DNA from: Mycobacterium simiae
Lineage (GTDB): Bacteria; Actinomycetota; Actinomycetes; Mycobacteriales; Mycobacteriaceae
DNA: 64,000 nucleotides
Assembly: GCF_010727605.1 (NCBI RefSeq)
Contig: NZ_AP022568.1
Span: 2,914,001 to 2,978,000 of the forward strand
Direction: 5' to 3'
The position numbers and the translations under genes are program-made. Position 1 is the stretch's first letter. Each line of letters opens with the position of its first letter. The notes beneath the pieces are model-generated. The model saw nothing but the letters and a program-made list of their open reading frames with translations. It was not told the DNA's origin and searched no databases. Positions 53,909-61,771 of the stretch are shown here, piece by piece.

Positions 53909-55053
53909 GAGGTGGTGACCTGCCTTTCGATTTCGTCGAGCGCGCGGGCGAGGTTGAGCAAATCATTGTCGGTGCCCGGCGGCGGGCCGAACAGGTGGTA
54001 AGAGACGAGTCCCGCGTCGAGGCCGGTCCGCTGTGCGACGGTCAGCACCACCGACTGCGGATGCGCGCCGGGCCCCAGACCCAGCCGGGGCGACAGTCGG
54101 TGCAACGTCGCGGCGCGCAGCGCCGCGGCCGCGCGGTCGCGGGCCCGGCGCGACCGGTACAGCCGGCCCCGGCCCTCGACCGTCTCCGAGGCGCGCACCA
54201 CCACGGGCAGATCCTCGGCCACCAGCGGTCCGGGGCGACGGCCCTTCCACAGCGCGACCAGCAACACGACCAGCCACAATTGCCAGACGATCCAGGTCAC
54301 GTTGTCCGGAATGAGGTCGAGAATTGATGCGGGAGAAGATGTTTCACCCTCGGCATGGTGTGGTGCGTACCAGATGAGACGGGGTCGGTCGCCCGCGAGG
54401 TTCATCGCCAGCGCGGCATTGCCTGCGTGCAGCAGGCCTTCGTTGGTCATGAAGTCGCTGCTGCCGACCGCGGTCACGGTGCGTCCGCCGTCCCGGAACC
54501 GGATCAGCACCCCGTCATAGCAGCGGGTCATGGTCCGGCCGTCCTTGGCCTCGAAGCTGTCGCTCGGTCCGAAGCGCACCGACCCCGCGCGAACAGCTTC
54601 GCGCAGGGTGCAATTCGGGTCGAGGTCGAAGCCGCTGGAACCCGAGACGCGGATACCGGGCAGCAGGGCGGCGCGGGTGCGGGCGGTCGGTTCGACCAGC
54701 AGCAGGTCACCGGGCGCAGCGGCCAGCCGCTGCAGTTGTTCATCGTTGGTGAGGTACTGACTTTGGGCCACCAGGATCAGGGTGTCGGGACGAGCCGATT
54801 TTTCGACGTCGTTGAGGTTCTCGGCGACGATGACCTGCACGCCGCCGTCGCGCAGCAGCGCCGCCAGCGCGTGGGCGCCATCGGTTCCGGTGGACTCCGG
54901 GTCCATGCGTGGTCCTGGGCGCGGGGCCGTCAGGTAGGCGCCGACCCAGGCGATGAGCCCCAGCGCGACCAGCGTGAGCACCACCCAGCGCCACGACCGC
55001 CATCGTCCGGTCCCGGCGGAGGCGGCCGGAGTGGGGGCCGAGACCATGGCCAT
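53905..55053 (-). CDS. DUF4350 domain membrane protein (Rv3691-like)
   Basis: The 382-residue protein has one N-terminal span (WVVLTLVALGLIAWVGAYLT), an extracellular DUF4350 domain (GTDGAHALAALLRDGGVQVI, DTLILVAQSQYLTNDEQLQR, LLLVEPTARTRAALLPG), a second span (WIVWQLWLVVLLVALWKGRR) and a cytoplasmic helical tail rich in Arg. ATG 55053 overlaps the preceding stop (TGATG). It lies in the MoxR operon and probably acts with it at the membrane. Confidence 0.88.
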   Translation of the reverse strand: MAMVSAPTPAASAGTGRWRSWRWVVLTLVALGLIAWVGAYLTAPRPGPRMDPESTGTDGAHALAALLRDGGVQVIVAENLNDVEKSARPDTLILVAQSQYLTNDEQLQRLAAAPGDLLLVEPTARTRAALLPGIRVSGSSGFDLDPNCTLREAVRAGSVRFGPSDSFEAKDGRTMTRCYDGVLIRFRDGGRTVTAVGSSDFMTNEGLLHAGNAALAMNLAGDRPRLIWYAPHHAEGETSSPASILDLIPDNVTWIVWQLWLVVLLVALWKGRRPGPLVAEDLPVVVRASETVEGRGRLYRSRRARDRAAAALRAATLHRLSPRLGLGPGAHPQSVVLTVAQRTGLDAGLVSYHLFGPPPGTDNDLLNLARALDEIERQVTTS

Positions 55054-55706
55054 CACCGCACCTCGGCCCAGGAATCGACCGGCACGGCATGGCCCGCGGT
55101 CGGCGCGGCGGCAGGTGCCCGCATGCGCAGGTGGTCGTCGAGGTCGACGATCATCTGATACGCCTCCTGGGTTCCGGGCACCTCGCCGTAGGTCACATCA
55201 TTGAACGCCGTTGCGGCCTGGCCTAATTCGTCGGTCAGGTGCGGCAGCGCCGCACCGGCGTCGCGGGCCAGCTCGTTGGCGGTACGGCCCGGCACCGGGT
55301 TGAGTACGCCGGTCTCTTCGAGTTGCCGTGCCACGGCGCGCAACCGATGCCGAATGGCCGCGGTCCAATTGCCTTCCGCCGCATAGCGTTCCGCAGTCTC
55401 GCGGTGTTGGGCGGCGGTGAGCAGGGCGGTTTCGAACAGCTGGTAGTCGCCGCGCCGCCGAGTGCGCATGGTGCGCCGGGCGATGTGAACTCCGACCACC
55501 ACCGCGACGGCGAGCAGGGTGAGCAGGACCGCGGTGGTCAGCCATCCACCGGGGACCGACGCGGTCTTCTGCAGCAGCCGGTACAACATTTCGTTGACCC
55601 AATCCAGGAACTGCTGGGGCGGCGACGCCTTGGCGTAAATCGGTTTGTTCAGCTCGATCTGGGCGATCTGATGTGCGTCATCGCGATCGATGTCAATGGA
55701 AGGCAC
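55053..55706 (-). CDS. DUF4129 domain membrane protein (Rv3690-like)
   Basis: At 217 residues it matches the length I recall for its M. tuberculosis counterpart. It has one span (WLTTAVLLTLLAVAVVVGVHI) and a C-terminal helical DUF4129 domain (RHRLRAVARQLEETGVLNPV, GRTANELARDAGAALP, FNDVTYGEVPGTQEAYQMIV). DUF4129 is usually fused to or next to transglutaminase-like or DUF58 proteins. The start is GTG 55706, 18 bases after the upstream gene. Confidence 0.9.
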   Translation of the reverse strand: MPSIDIDRDDAHQIAQIELNKPIYAKASPPQQFLDWVNEMLYRLLQKTASVPGGWLTTAVLLTLLAVAVVVGVHIARRTMRTRRRGDYQLFETALLTAAQHRETAERYAAEGNWTAAIRHRLRAVARQLEETGVLNPVPGRTANELARDAGAALPHLTDELGQAATAFNDVTYGEVPGTQEAYQMIVDLDDHLRMRAPAAAPTAGHAVPVDSWAEVR

Positions 55707-55724
55707 TGTCAGCTGATCCTTCGC

Positions 55725-57050
55725 TCAGCCGTTGAGCGGCCGGGTCAGCCAGAGGTTGTCGGTTGAGGCGGCCGCGTAGGGGCCGCCCGCGGCGCCGGAT
55801 TGCAACACCAGATCGAAGGCCTCGGCACGGATTCGGCGGTCGGTGTAGAGCAACACGATGACACCGGCGTTGAACGGCGCCGTGATGATCTGCCCGATCG
55901 CCGAACCGATGGACGTGATCACCGTGCCCAACAGCAAGACCCCGGTTGAGGGCATCCCGGCCAATATCACCTGGCCGACGATGCTGAACGGCGCACTGAT
56001 CGCGCCGGAGACCACACCGGCCACGATGAATGTCAACAATCGGATGCCAAGGACTCGCCAGAACCCGTGTCGAAGCAGCGCGAAGGATCTGGTGATCGCG
56101 TCCAGCACCGGCAGCCGCTCCAACACGATCAGCACCGGGGCGAACAACACCACCATGTACAGGTAGACCATCAACGCGACCACGGCGAAGATCAGCGGGA
56201 CGCCGAGCAGCACCGCTGCGGCCCCGTTGCCGATCGCCGCGATCACCGCGATGACGACAGCCGCCAGCCCGAACAGCACCGCCACGGCTGCCGCCTCCAG
56301 CAGCGCCAAGCCGAGCAGCGGAAGCAGCCGCCCACGGATTTTGAACCACGTTTCACCGATGGTGATCGTCGAGCCGAACACCGCGCGGCCAACGATGACG
56401 GTGAGCATGCCGGACAGCAGCATGCCGCCCAGCCAGGTGACGAGCAGGCCCGCGCCGGCCGAGCCCAACCACGCGCCGAAGACTCCCCAGTTAACCTCGC
56501 CCGGTTCGTCGCCGGAGAACTTGCCGAACGCGGCGACCGGCCCGACCGTAGCGATCAGCGAAATGATCTGCATGACCACAACGACGATCGCGGTCAGCCC
56601 CAGAGTGGCCTTCGGGTTGGTGCGGACATAGCTGACCGCCCCGTTGAAGATGTCGCTCAGGCTCAGCGGTCGCAGTGGAATGATGCCGGGTTTAATCGCG
56701 CCGGGTATCGGCTGGGTCGCGCCGTACCCCGTGGGGGCCCCGTAGCCGGGCGGCGGGCCGTAACCGGAGGGTGGACCGTAGCCCGGCGGTGGACCATAAC
56801 CAGCAGGTGGACCGTAACCGGGAGGTGGACCGTAGCCCGGCGGTGGACCATAACCAGCAGGTGAACCGTAACCGGGAGGTGGACCGTAACCGGGAGGTGG
56901 ACCGTAACCCGGGGGCGGGCCGTAACCCGGGGGTGGTGGGTAACCGGGCGTGGCACCGTAGGCGGGCGGCCCGTATGCCGGCGGGTAGCCGACCGGTGGG
57001 GGCCCTCCCGGCGGGGGACCGGCCGGATAGCCAGGCGGCGGCGTGCTCAC
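55725..57050 (-). CDS. Multi-span membrane protein with N-terminal Pro/Gly/Tyr repeats (Rv3689-like)
   Basis: From the GTG at 57050 the protein has 441 residues. The first ~115 are a repeat built on GYGPPPGYGPP, likely cytoplasmic and disordered. Then come DUF-type spans: LGLTAIVVVVMQIISLIATV, GLLVTWLGGMLLSGMLTVIV, LLGLALLEAAAVAVLFGLAA, VALMVYLYMVVLFAPVLIVL and two more, with LPVLDAITRSFALLRHGFWR between. It is the first gene of the MoxR operon. An ATG at 57119 is an alternative start that would add 23 non-repetitive residues. The function is unknown. Confidence 0.82.
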   Translation of the reverse strand: MSTPPPGYPAGPPPGGPPPVGYPPAYGPPAYGATPGYPPPPGYGPPPGYGPPPGYGPPPGYGSPAGYGPPPGYGPPPGYGPPAGYGPPPGYGPPSGYGPPPGYGAPTGYGATQPIPGAIKPGIIPLRPLSLSDIFNGAVSYVRTNPKATLGLTAIVVVVMQIISLIATVGPVAAFGKFSGDEPGEVNWGVFGAWLGSAGAGLLVTWLGGMLLSGMLTVIVGRAVFGSTITIGETWFKIRGRLLPLLGLALLEAAAVAVLFGLAAVVIAVIAAIGNGAAAVLLGVPLIFAVVALMVYLYMVVLFAPVLIVLERLPVLDAITRSFALLRHGFWRVLGIRLLTFIVAGVVSGAISAPFSIVGQVILAGMPSTGVLLLGTVITSIGSAIGQIITAPFNAGVIVLLYTDRRIRAEAFDLVLQSGAAGGPYAAASTDNLWLTRPLNG

Positions 57051-57178
57051 CAGGTTCGGCAGCCGTAGTCGTGGGTCATGGGGTCCATCCTGTCGGCGCT
57101 CAAAGCTTTTCTCAATCATCCCGAGTTTTGCGTGCCGCCCCACTGGCCTGCACCGTCCGGACGCGTAGCGTTTCCAAC

Positions 57179-57643
57179 ATGGCGGAACTCAAAGCCCGGC
57201 TCCGGGCGGATCTGACCGGGGCGATGAAGGCCCAGGATAAGTTGCGGACCGCGACCCTGCGCATGTTGCTGGCCGCGGTCCAGACCGAGGAAGTTTCCGG
57301 CAAGCAGGCCCGGGAACTCACCGACGACGAAATCGTCAAAGTACTGGCCCGGGAATCCCGCAAGCGCGGCGAGGCCGCCGAGATTTACACCCAGAACGGT
57401 CGCGGCGAGCTCGCCGCCTCGGAGCACGCCGAAGCGCGCATCATCGACGAGTACCTGCCCACCCCGCTCACCGAGGCGGAGTTAGCCGATGTGGCCGATA
57501 CCGCGATCGCTCAGGTTGCTGAGGCGATCGGTGAGCGTCCCGGCATGAAACAGATGGGGCAGGTCATGAAGGCCGCCACCGCGATCGCGGCCGGAAAGGC
57601 CGACGGCGCCCGGCTTTCCGCGGCGGTCAAAGAGCGGCTTTAG
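57179..57643 (+). CDS. GatB/YqeY-domain protein (Rv3688c-like)
   Basis: This is a small all-helical protein of 154 residues related to the tail domain of the GatB tRNA amidotransferase subunit. LRADLTGAMKAQDKLRTATL, then LTDDEIVKVLARESRKRGEA, YLPTPLTEAELADVAD and the end PGMKQMGQVMKAA are the usual YqeY pattern. Its exact role is not established in the family. ATG 57179 gives the family N-terminus (MAELKARLRADL). It is divergent from the MoxR operon. Confidence 0.93.
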   Translation: MAELKARLRADLTGAMKAQDKLRTATLRMLLAAVQTEEVSGKQARELTDDEIVKVLARESRKRGEAAEIYTQNGRGELAASEHAEARIIDEYLPTPLTEAELADVADTAIAQVAEAIGERPGMKQMGQVMKAATAIAAGKADGARLSAAVKERL

Positions 57644-57694
57644 CCGCGCCCGCACACCCGTTTGTTCGTGCCCGTGCGGGGTACCCGGATTGTC

Positions 57695-58681
57695 ATGACC
57701 AGGTTCGGCTACACCCTTATGACCGAGCAAAGCGGGCCCAAAGACCTTGTGCAGTACGCGGTTTCAGCCGAGGAACGTGGGTTCGACTTCGAAGTCTGCA
57801 GCGATCACTTCTCGCCATGGCTGACATCGCAGGGGCATGCGCCCAACGCGTGGGCGGTCCTGGGCGCGGTGGCGCACGCGACCGAGCGGGTAGGGCTCTA
57901 CACCTATGTCACCTGCCCGACCATGCGGTACCACCCGGCGATCGTCGCCCAGCAGGCCGCCACCATACAAATCATGGCCGACGGGCGGTTCACGCTCGGA
58001 TTGGGCAGCGGGGAGAACCTCAACGAACATGTCGTCGGCAAGGGCTGGCCGACTATCGAGCGGCGCCACGACATGCTGCGCGAAGCCATCAAAATCATGC
58101 GGGAGCTGTTCGGCGGCCGGCTGGTCGACTGGCGTGGCGAGTACTTCCAGGTGGACTCCGCCCGCCTGTGGGACCTGCCCGACGTCCCGGTCGGTCTCGG
58201 AGTTGCGATGAGCGGCGCCAAGGGCGTCGAGAAACTCTGCAAGCTCGCCGACCACCTGATTGCGGTCCAGCCCGACAAGGACCTGGTCGACGCCTGGCAT
58301 GCGGCCCGTCAAACCGCCAACGGCGCCGAAGGGGGACGCGTGATCGGACAGATTCCGGTGTGCTGGGACCCCGACCGTGACGCCGCGATCGAACGCGCGC
58401 ACGACCAGTTCCGCTGGTTCGGTGGCGGGTGGGCGGTCAACGCCGACTTGCCCACGCCGGCCGGGTTCGCCGGTGCTACGCAATTCGTGCGGCCCGAGGA
58501 CGTCGCCGAAAGCATTCCCTGCGGGCCCGACCTCGACGCGATCGTGGACGCGGTCCGGCCATATTGGGAGGCCGGCTTCACCGATGTCGCGCTGATTCAG
58601 ATCGGCGGGCAGACGCAAGAACTGTTCCTGAAGGAAGCAGCAGAACCCCTGCTCGATGCGCTGCGGGCGGCATCGCCGTAG
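57695..58681 (+). CDS. LLM-class F420-dependent oxidoreductase
   Basis: This luciferase-like TIM-barrel enzyme of 328 residues is of the group near F420-dependent glucose-6-phosphate dehydrogenase. Features are FGYTLMTEQSGPKDLVQYAV, FEVCSDHFSPWLTSQGHAPN, ATERVGLYTYVTCPTMRYHP, and FTLGLGSGENLNEHVVGKGW, the last two characteristic of the F420-binding subgroup. Mycobacteria have many such enzymes and the substrate cannot be told. ATG 57695 is chosen over an in-frame start at 57662, since the family starts close to FGYT. Confidence 0.93.
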   Translation: MTRFGYTLMTEQSGPKDLVQYAVSAEERGFDFEVCSDHFSPWLTSQGHAPNAWAVLGAVAHATERVGLYTYVTCPTMRYHPAIVAQQAATIQIMADGRFTLGLGSGENLNEHVVGKGWPTIERRHDMLREAIKIMRELFGGRLVDWRGEYFQVDSARLWDLPDVPVGLGVAMSGAKGVEKLCKLADHLIAVQPDKDLVDAWHAARQTANGAEGGRVIGQIPVCWDPDRDAAIERAHDQFRWFGGGWAVNADLPTPAGFAGATQFVRPEDVAESIPCGPDLDAIVDAVRPYWEAGFTDVALIQIGGQTQELFLKEAAEPLLDALRAASP

Positions 58682-58720
58682 CGGCAGGTTCGCGGAGCTG
58701 CGAGGCAAACGGGAGGGACC

Positions 58721-59122
58721 ATGACCGATCAACCCGGCAACACAACCACGGCACTGGTGAACGGACTGGGCGGGGCCAGTCTGGGGCTGGGCCTCACCGA
58801 GATGGTGGCGCCCGGCAAGGTGGCCGCGCTCGCCGGCGTCGACGACACCCCGGGCACCCGCCGCGTCATACGAATGCTCGGGGTGCGCGAATGTGGCCAT
58901 GGCGCCGCGTTGTTGGGCGGACCGAAATCGATGGTGTGGACCCGTGTGGCGGGCGACGTCCTGGATCTGGCGGCGCTGGCCGTGGGCGTTGGCCGGCGCG
59001 CTGCGGGGCAACGGAGGCGCGGAGCGATCGCGGGCATAGCCCTTTCGGGTATCGGTGCCCTCGACCTGTACGCGGCACTGCGCGCCACCCGCAACGGCGC
59101 GGTAAGCGCCGGACAACGGTAA
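58721..59122 (+). CDS. Small membrane protein, function unknown
   Basis: The 133-residue protein has hydrophobic segments LVNGLGGASLGLGLTEMVA, VAGDVLDLAALAVGVG and GAIAGIALSGIGALDLYAAL. GGRECGHG-like RVIRMLGVRECGHGAALL and the segment MVAPGKVAALAG recall short membrane proteins sometimes filed as cyclase/dehydrase-associated or DUF4267; I cannot be certain. The DJ-1-like gene follows after seven bases, so they are probably cotranscribed. Confidence 0.7.
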   Translation: MTDQPGNTTTALVNGLGGASLGLGLTEMVAPGKVAALAGVDDTPGTRRVIRMLGVRECGHGAALLGGPKSMVWTRVAGDVLDLAALAVGVGRRAAGQRRRGAIAGIALSGIGALDLYAALRATRNGAVSAGQR

Positions 59123-59129
59123 AGGAGAA

Positions 59130-59687
59130 ATGATGGGAAACCAATTGCAAGGCAAGACGATCGCGTTTCTGGCCGCCGACGGTGTGGAAAAGGTCGAGCT
59201 CGAGCAACCCCGCGCGGCCCTGGAGCAGGCGGGTGCCCACACCGAGCTGCTTTCGCTGAAAACCGGTGAGATCCAGGCGCGCGAACACGATCTCGAACCC
59301 GCCGGGCAATTCGCCGTCGACCGCGCGGTCTCGGATGCCTCGGTGGACGAGTTTGACGGACTCGTGCTGCCCGGGGGCACAGTGAATCCCGACAAGCTGC
59401 GCACCGACGACACCGCGGTCGCGTTCGTGCGCGACTTCGTCGGATCGGGTAAGCCGGTCGCGGCCATTTGTCACGGACCGTGGACGCTGGTAGAGGCCGA
59501 CGTGGTGGAGGGCCGAACACTGACGTCGTACCCGAGCATCCGCACCGACCTTCGCAATGCGGGCGCGAACGTCGTCGACAAGGAAGTCGTGGTGGACAAC
59601 AATTTGATCACCAGTCGCTCCCCCTCCGACCTCGAGGCATTTTGCTCGACCATTATCGAGCAGTTCGCGCACGCGACAACGGGATAG
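59130..59687 (+). CDS. DJ-1/PfpI family protein
   Basis: The 185-residue protein belongs to the DJ-1/PfpI superfamily, which includes deglycase/stress proteins and proteases of the PfpI/YhbO type. TIAFLAADGVEKVELEQPRA holds the conserved Glu, EFDGLVLPGGTVNPDKLRTD the loop, and PVAAICHGPWTLVEADVVEG the nucleophile Cys with His next to it. AAAGGAG lies before the ATGATG pair at 59130/59133; either could be the start. A protein-repair or stress role is likely. Confidence 0.92.
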   Translation: MMGNQLQGKTIAFLAADGVEKVELEQPRAALEQAGAHTELLSLKTGEIQAREHDLEPAGQFAVDRAVSDASVDEFDGLVLPGGTVNPDKLRTDDTAVAFVRDFVGSGKPVAAICHGPWTLVEADVVEGRTLTSYPSIRTDLRNAGANVVDKEVVVDNNLITSRSPSDLEAFCSTIIEQFAHATTG

Positions 59688-59748
59688 GTCCTGGGCAGCG
59701 GGTTGCTGGTTTCAACGCTTTCGATGTGGGCATTAATCACAACACGCC

Positions 59749-60477
59749 GTGATAGCCACGGCGACCAGCTCGAAAGGCCCACCGTTGACAAGCACGTACC
59801 CCGTTGTTTCCGATGTGTCGGTTGAACCCGCGGTGTATAAGCCACAAGACGACTCGCGATTACTGGTCCGCGCAATGCAATACAGCGGACTGATTCCCGG
59901 TCGGCGAGTATTGGATCTCTGTACCGGTAGTGGATTTGTTGCGATCGCGGCGGCCGAAATGGGTTGTACGAGTGTCACCGCATTCGATATTTGTCCGCAC
60001 GCGGTGCACTCCACTCGCGGTAACGCGACGGTGGCGGGTGTCGAAATCGACGTCCGGGAAGGGTCGTGGATTGCCGCATTGAGGTGCGAACCTTTCGAGG
60101 TGGTGGTGTCGAATCCGCCTTACGTGCCAACCCCTTCCGAGGAAGACATCGACACGGTGGCTCCGGACGTCGGTCCCTCGTGGGCGTGGAATGCCGGTAC
60201 TGACGGGCGCCGGGTACTGGATCCGCTGTGCGCCTCGGCGACGAATATGCTCTGCCGTGGCGGCTCACTGTTGCTTGTACAGTCGGCATTGGCCGGCGCA
60301 CACCGGTCGCTGGACTGCCTGCGCTCGACCGGCTTGGATGCTGACATCGTTGCCTGCGAGCGTATTCCGTTCGGGCCGGTGCTGTCCGCGCGAGCGGGCT
60401 GGCTCGAGGAGATCGGCCTCGTGCCGCGGGGCTGCCGGGAGGAGGAGTTGGTCGTGATCCGGGCGGACAAGCCGTGA
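59749..60477 (+). CDS. HemK-like class I SAM methyltransferase
   Basis: The 242-residue enzyme has the SAM motif RRVLDLCTGSGFVAIAAAEM and the NPPY motif (VVVSNPPYVPTPSEEDI) typical of methylases acting on planar or amide nitrogens, such as HemK/PrmC or Mtq2. YKPQDDSRLLVRAM is close to the PxxDS motif of that group. The target is unknown; the main release-factor methylase is normally encoded beside prfA, so this is a second one. GTG 59749 is given; a TTG at 59785 with AAAGG upstream is a fair alternative. The stop overlaps the CDGSH gene. Confidence 0.87.
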   Translation: MIATATSSKGPPLTSTYPVVSDVSVEPAVYKPQDDSRLLVRAMQYSGLIPGRRVLDLCTGSGFVAIAAAEMGCTSVTAFDICPHAVHSTRGNATVAGVEIDVREGSWIAALRCEPFEVVVSNPPYVPTPSEEDIDTVAPDVGPSWAWNAGTDGRRVLDPLCASATNMLCRGGSLLLVQSALAGAHRSLDCLRSTGLDADIVACERIPFGPVLSARAGWLEEIGLVPRGCREEELVVIRADKP

Positions 60478-60683
60478 GCGCAACCCGGGTGCGGGTAGTC
60501 CCGAAGGGACCGATCCTGGTGTCGGGTCCGGCGCGAATCGAGATCGACGGCGGCGGTGTCGTCGAGTCCGATCGATTCATGGTCGCTATTTGTACCTGCG
60601 GGCGCAGCAAGGAATATCCCCTGTGCGACACCAGCCATCGCCGGTGTCGGCGTGTCGAAAGCGGCGACCCGAAACCTAACTGA
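60474..60683 (+). CDS. CDGSH iron-sulfur domain protein
   Basis: The 69-residue protein carries the 2Fe-2S CDGSH motif: ICTCGRSKEYPLCDTSHRR, with three Cys and one His placed as in mitoNEET-type clusters. The N-terminal part (VVPKGPILVSGPARIEIDGG) is that of short bacterial versions. Its GTG overlaps the methyltransferase stop by four bases, so the two proteins are made together. The role is probably redox or cluster transfer; the partner is unknown. Confidence 0.92.
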   Translation: MSATRVRVVPKGPILVSGPARIEIDGGGVVESDRFMVAICTCGRSKEYPLCDTSHRRCRRVESGDPKPN

Positions 60684-61680
60684 GCGACCGGCGCAGCGAA
60701 CTCTGCCCTTGCGTCCAGGACGCCATGATGCGCTCCGCTAGCCGGTCCTCCACCGCCGCGAACGCCCGCATGCCAAACACGATGTCGCAGTCCAATTTTG
60801 GCTCGCGGGCCACCAAGTCCGCGACCACATCGTGGCGCACGACCTGTTCGTGCACGGCGTCGGCCTCGACGTGTTCGCGGTAGAAGACGACGCAGGCTTG
60901 CGGCGCACCCATTCGCTCGAGCGCCTGGACCATGCGCCGCGAACCGGGCGACGAGGTGATCTCGGTGGCGGCGAAATGCCCGATGGCCGCGCCGCGCAGC
61001 CAGCGGTGCAACCCGAACAGTGACATCAGGTTGACCACCGCGAGCGCTTCGGCCGGAACAAACTCGAGGTAGCCCAGATAGGTCGGTTCCAGATCGGCCG
61101 CCGCCAGCAGGTCGGCGAACAGCCGCTGGTGTACGCGTTCGGGGTGTCCGGCGCCGTATTCATCGAACTCGACCGCCACGAACGCCGCCTTGGCGCCGCC
61201 GGTCAGCCGCGGAATGGCCCACGCGTGCGGGTCGCCCTCCTTGAGGTGGTACATCGACCGGTGCACAAAGTATTCGCGCATCTGCTGCCAGGTTCCGGTG
61301 TCACGCAGATAGTACGACGGGCCTACCACATTCGCGTCCTCGACCAGTTCGGTCGAGATCGCGTCCATCTCCTGCGCCGCCGTGCGGTCGATGGGTCCGA
61401 CGTCGCGGCGCACTCCCGCCAAAAACGCGCGTTCGAGTTCGGCGCGCAGGCGCAACAGGTCGGGATTCCACTCCCAGGTCGGGTCCACCCCGGCGAAACC
61501 GCGGTAGTGCAGCTCGTAGCACATGCACAGGGCCAGTTGCAGGTCCAAGCCGTAGGGGTCCGAGTCGCCGACCGACGCACTCACCCGCGCGAGATGATCA
61601 CCGGAGGGCGGGTGAGTCAAGGCGTGGCGCACGGCCGTCGATAACGGTCCGTGTGCTGCCGGAAGGGCGGGTTCGAGCAT
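60676..61680 (-). CDS. Haem-oxygenase-fold iron-containing redox enzyme
   Basis: The 334-residue protein is of the 'iron-containing redox enzyme' group (TenA/haem-oxygenase-like diiron fold). Likely metal ligands lie in MCYELHYRGFAGVDPTWEWN, REYFVHRSMYHLKEGDPHAW, FVAVEFDEYGAGHPERVHQR, GHFAATEITSSPGSRR and CVVFYREHVEADAVHEQVV. The catalysed reaction is unknown. ATG 61680 (MLEPALPAAHG) is taken because the extra 34 upstream residues have no family look. It converges on the CDGSH gene with an 8-base overlap of the 3' ends. Confidence 0.85.
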   Translation of the reverse strand: MLEPALPAAHGPLSTAVRHALTHPPSGDHLARVSASVGDSDPYGLDLQLALCMCYELHYRGFAGVDPTWEWNPDLLRLRAELERAFLAGVRRDVGPIDRTAAQEMDAISTELVEDANVVGPSYYLRDTGTWQQMREYFVHRSMYHLKEGDPHAWAIPRLTGGAKAAFVAVEFDEYGAGHPERVHQRLFADLLAAADLEPTYLGYLEFVPAEALAVVNLMSLFGLHRWLRGAAIGHFAATEITSSPGSRRMVQALERMGAPQACVVFYREHVEADAVHEQVVRHDVVADLVAREPKLDCDIVFGMRAFAAVEDRLAERIMASWTQGQSSLRRSLS

Positions 61681-61771
61681 GATCGACGCGCTGGTCACCT
61701 TGCTGGAGGTACCACGATCGGCAACCCCGCAAACGGTGGCGGCGGCAACGGGTTGGCGCACCGCGCGCTGG

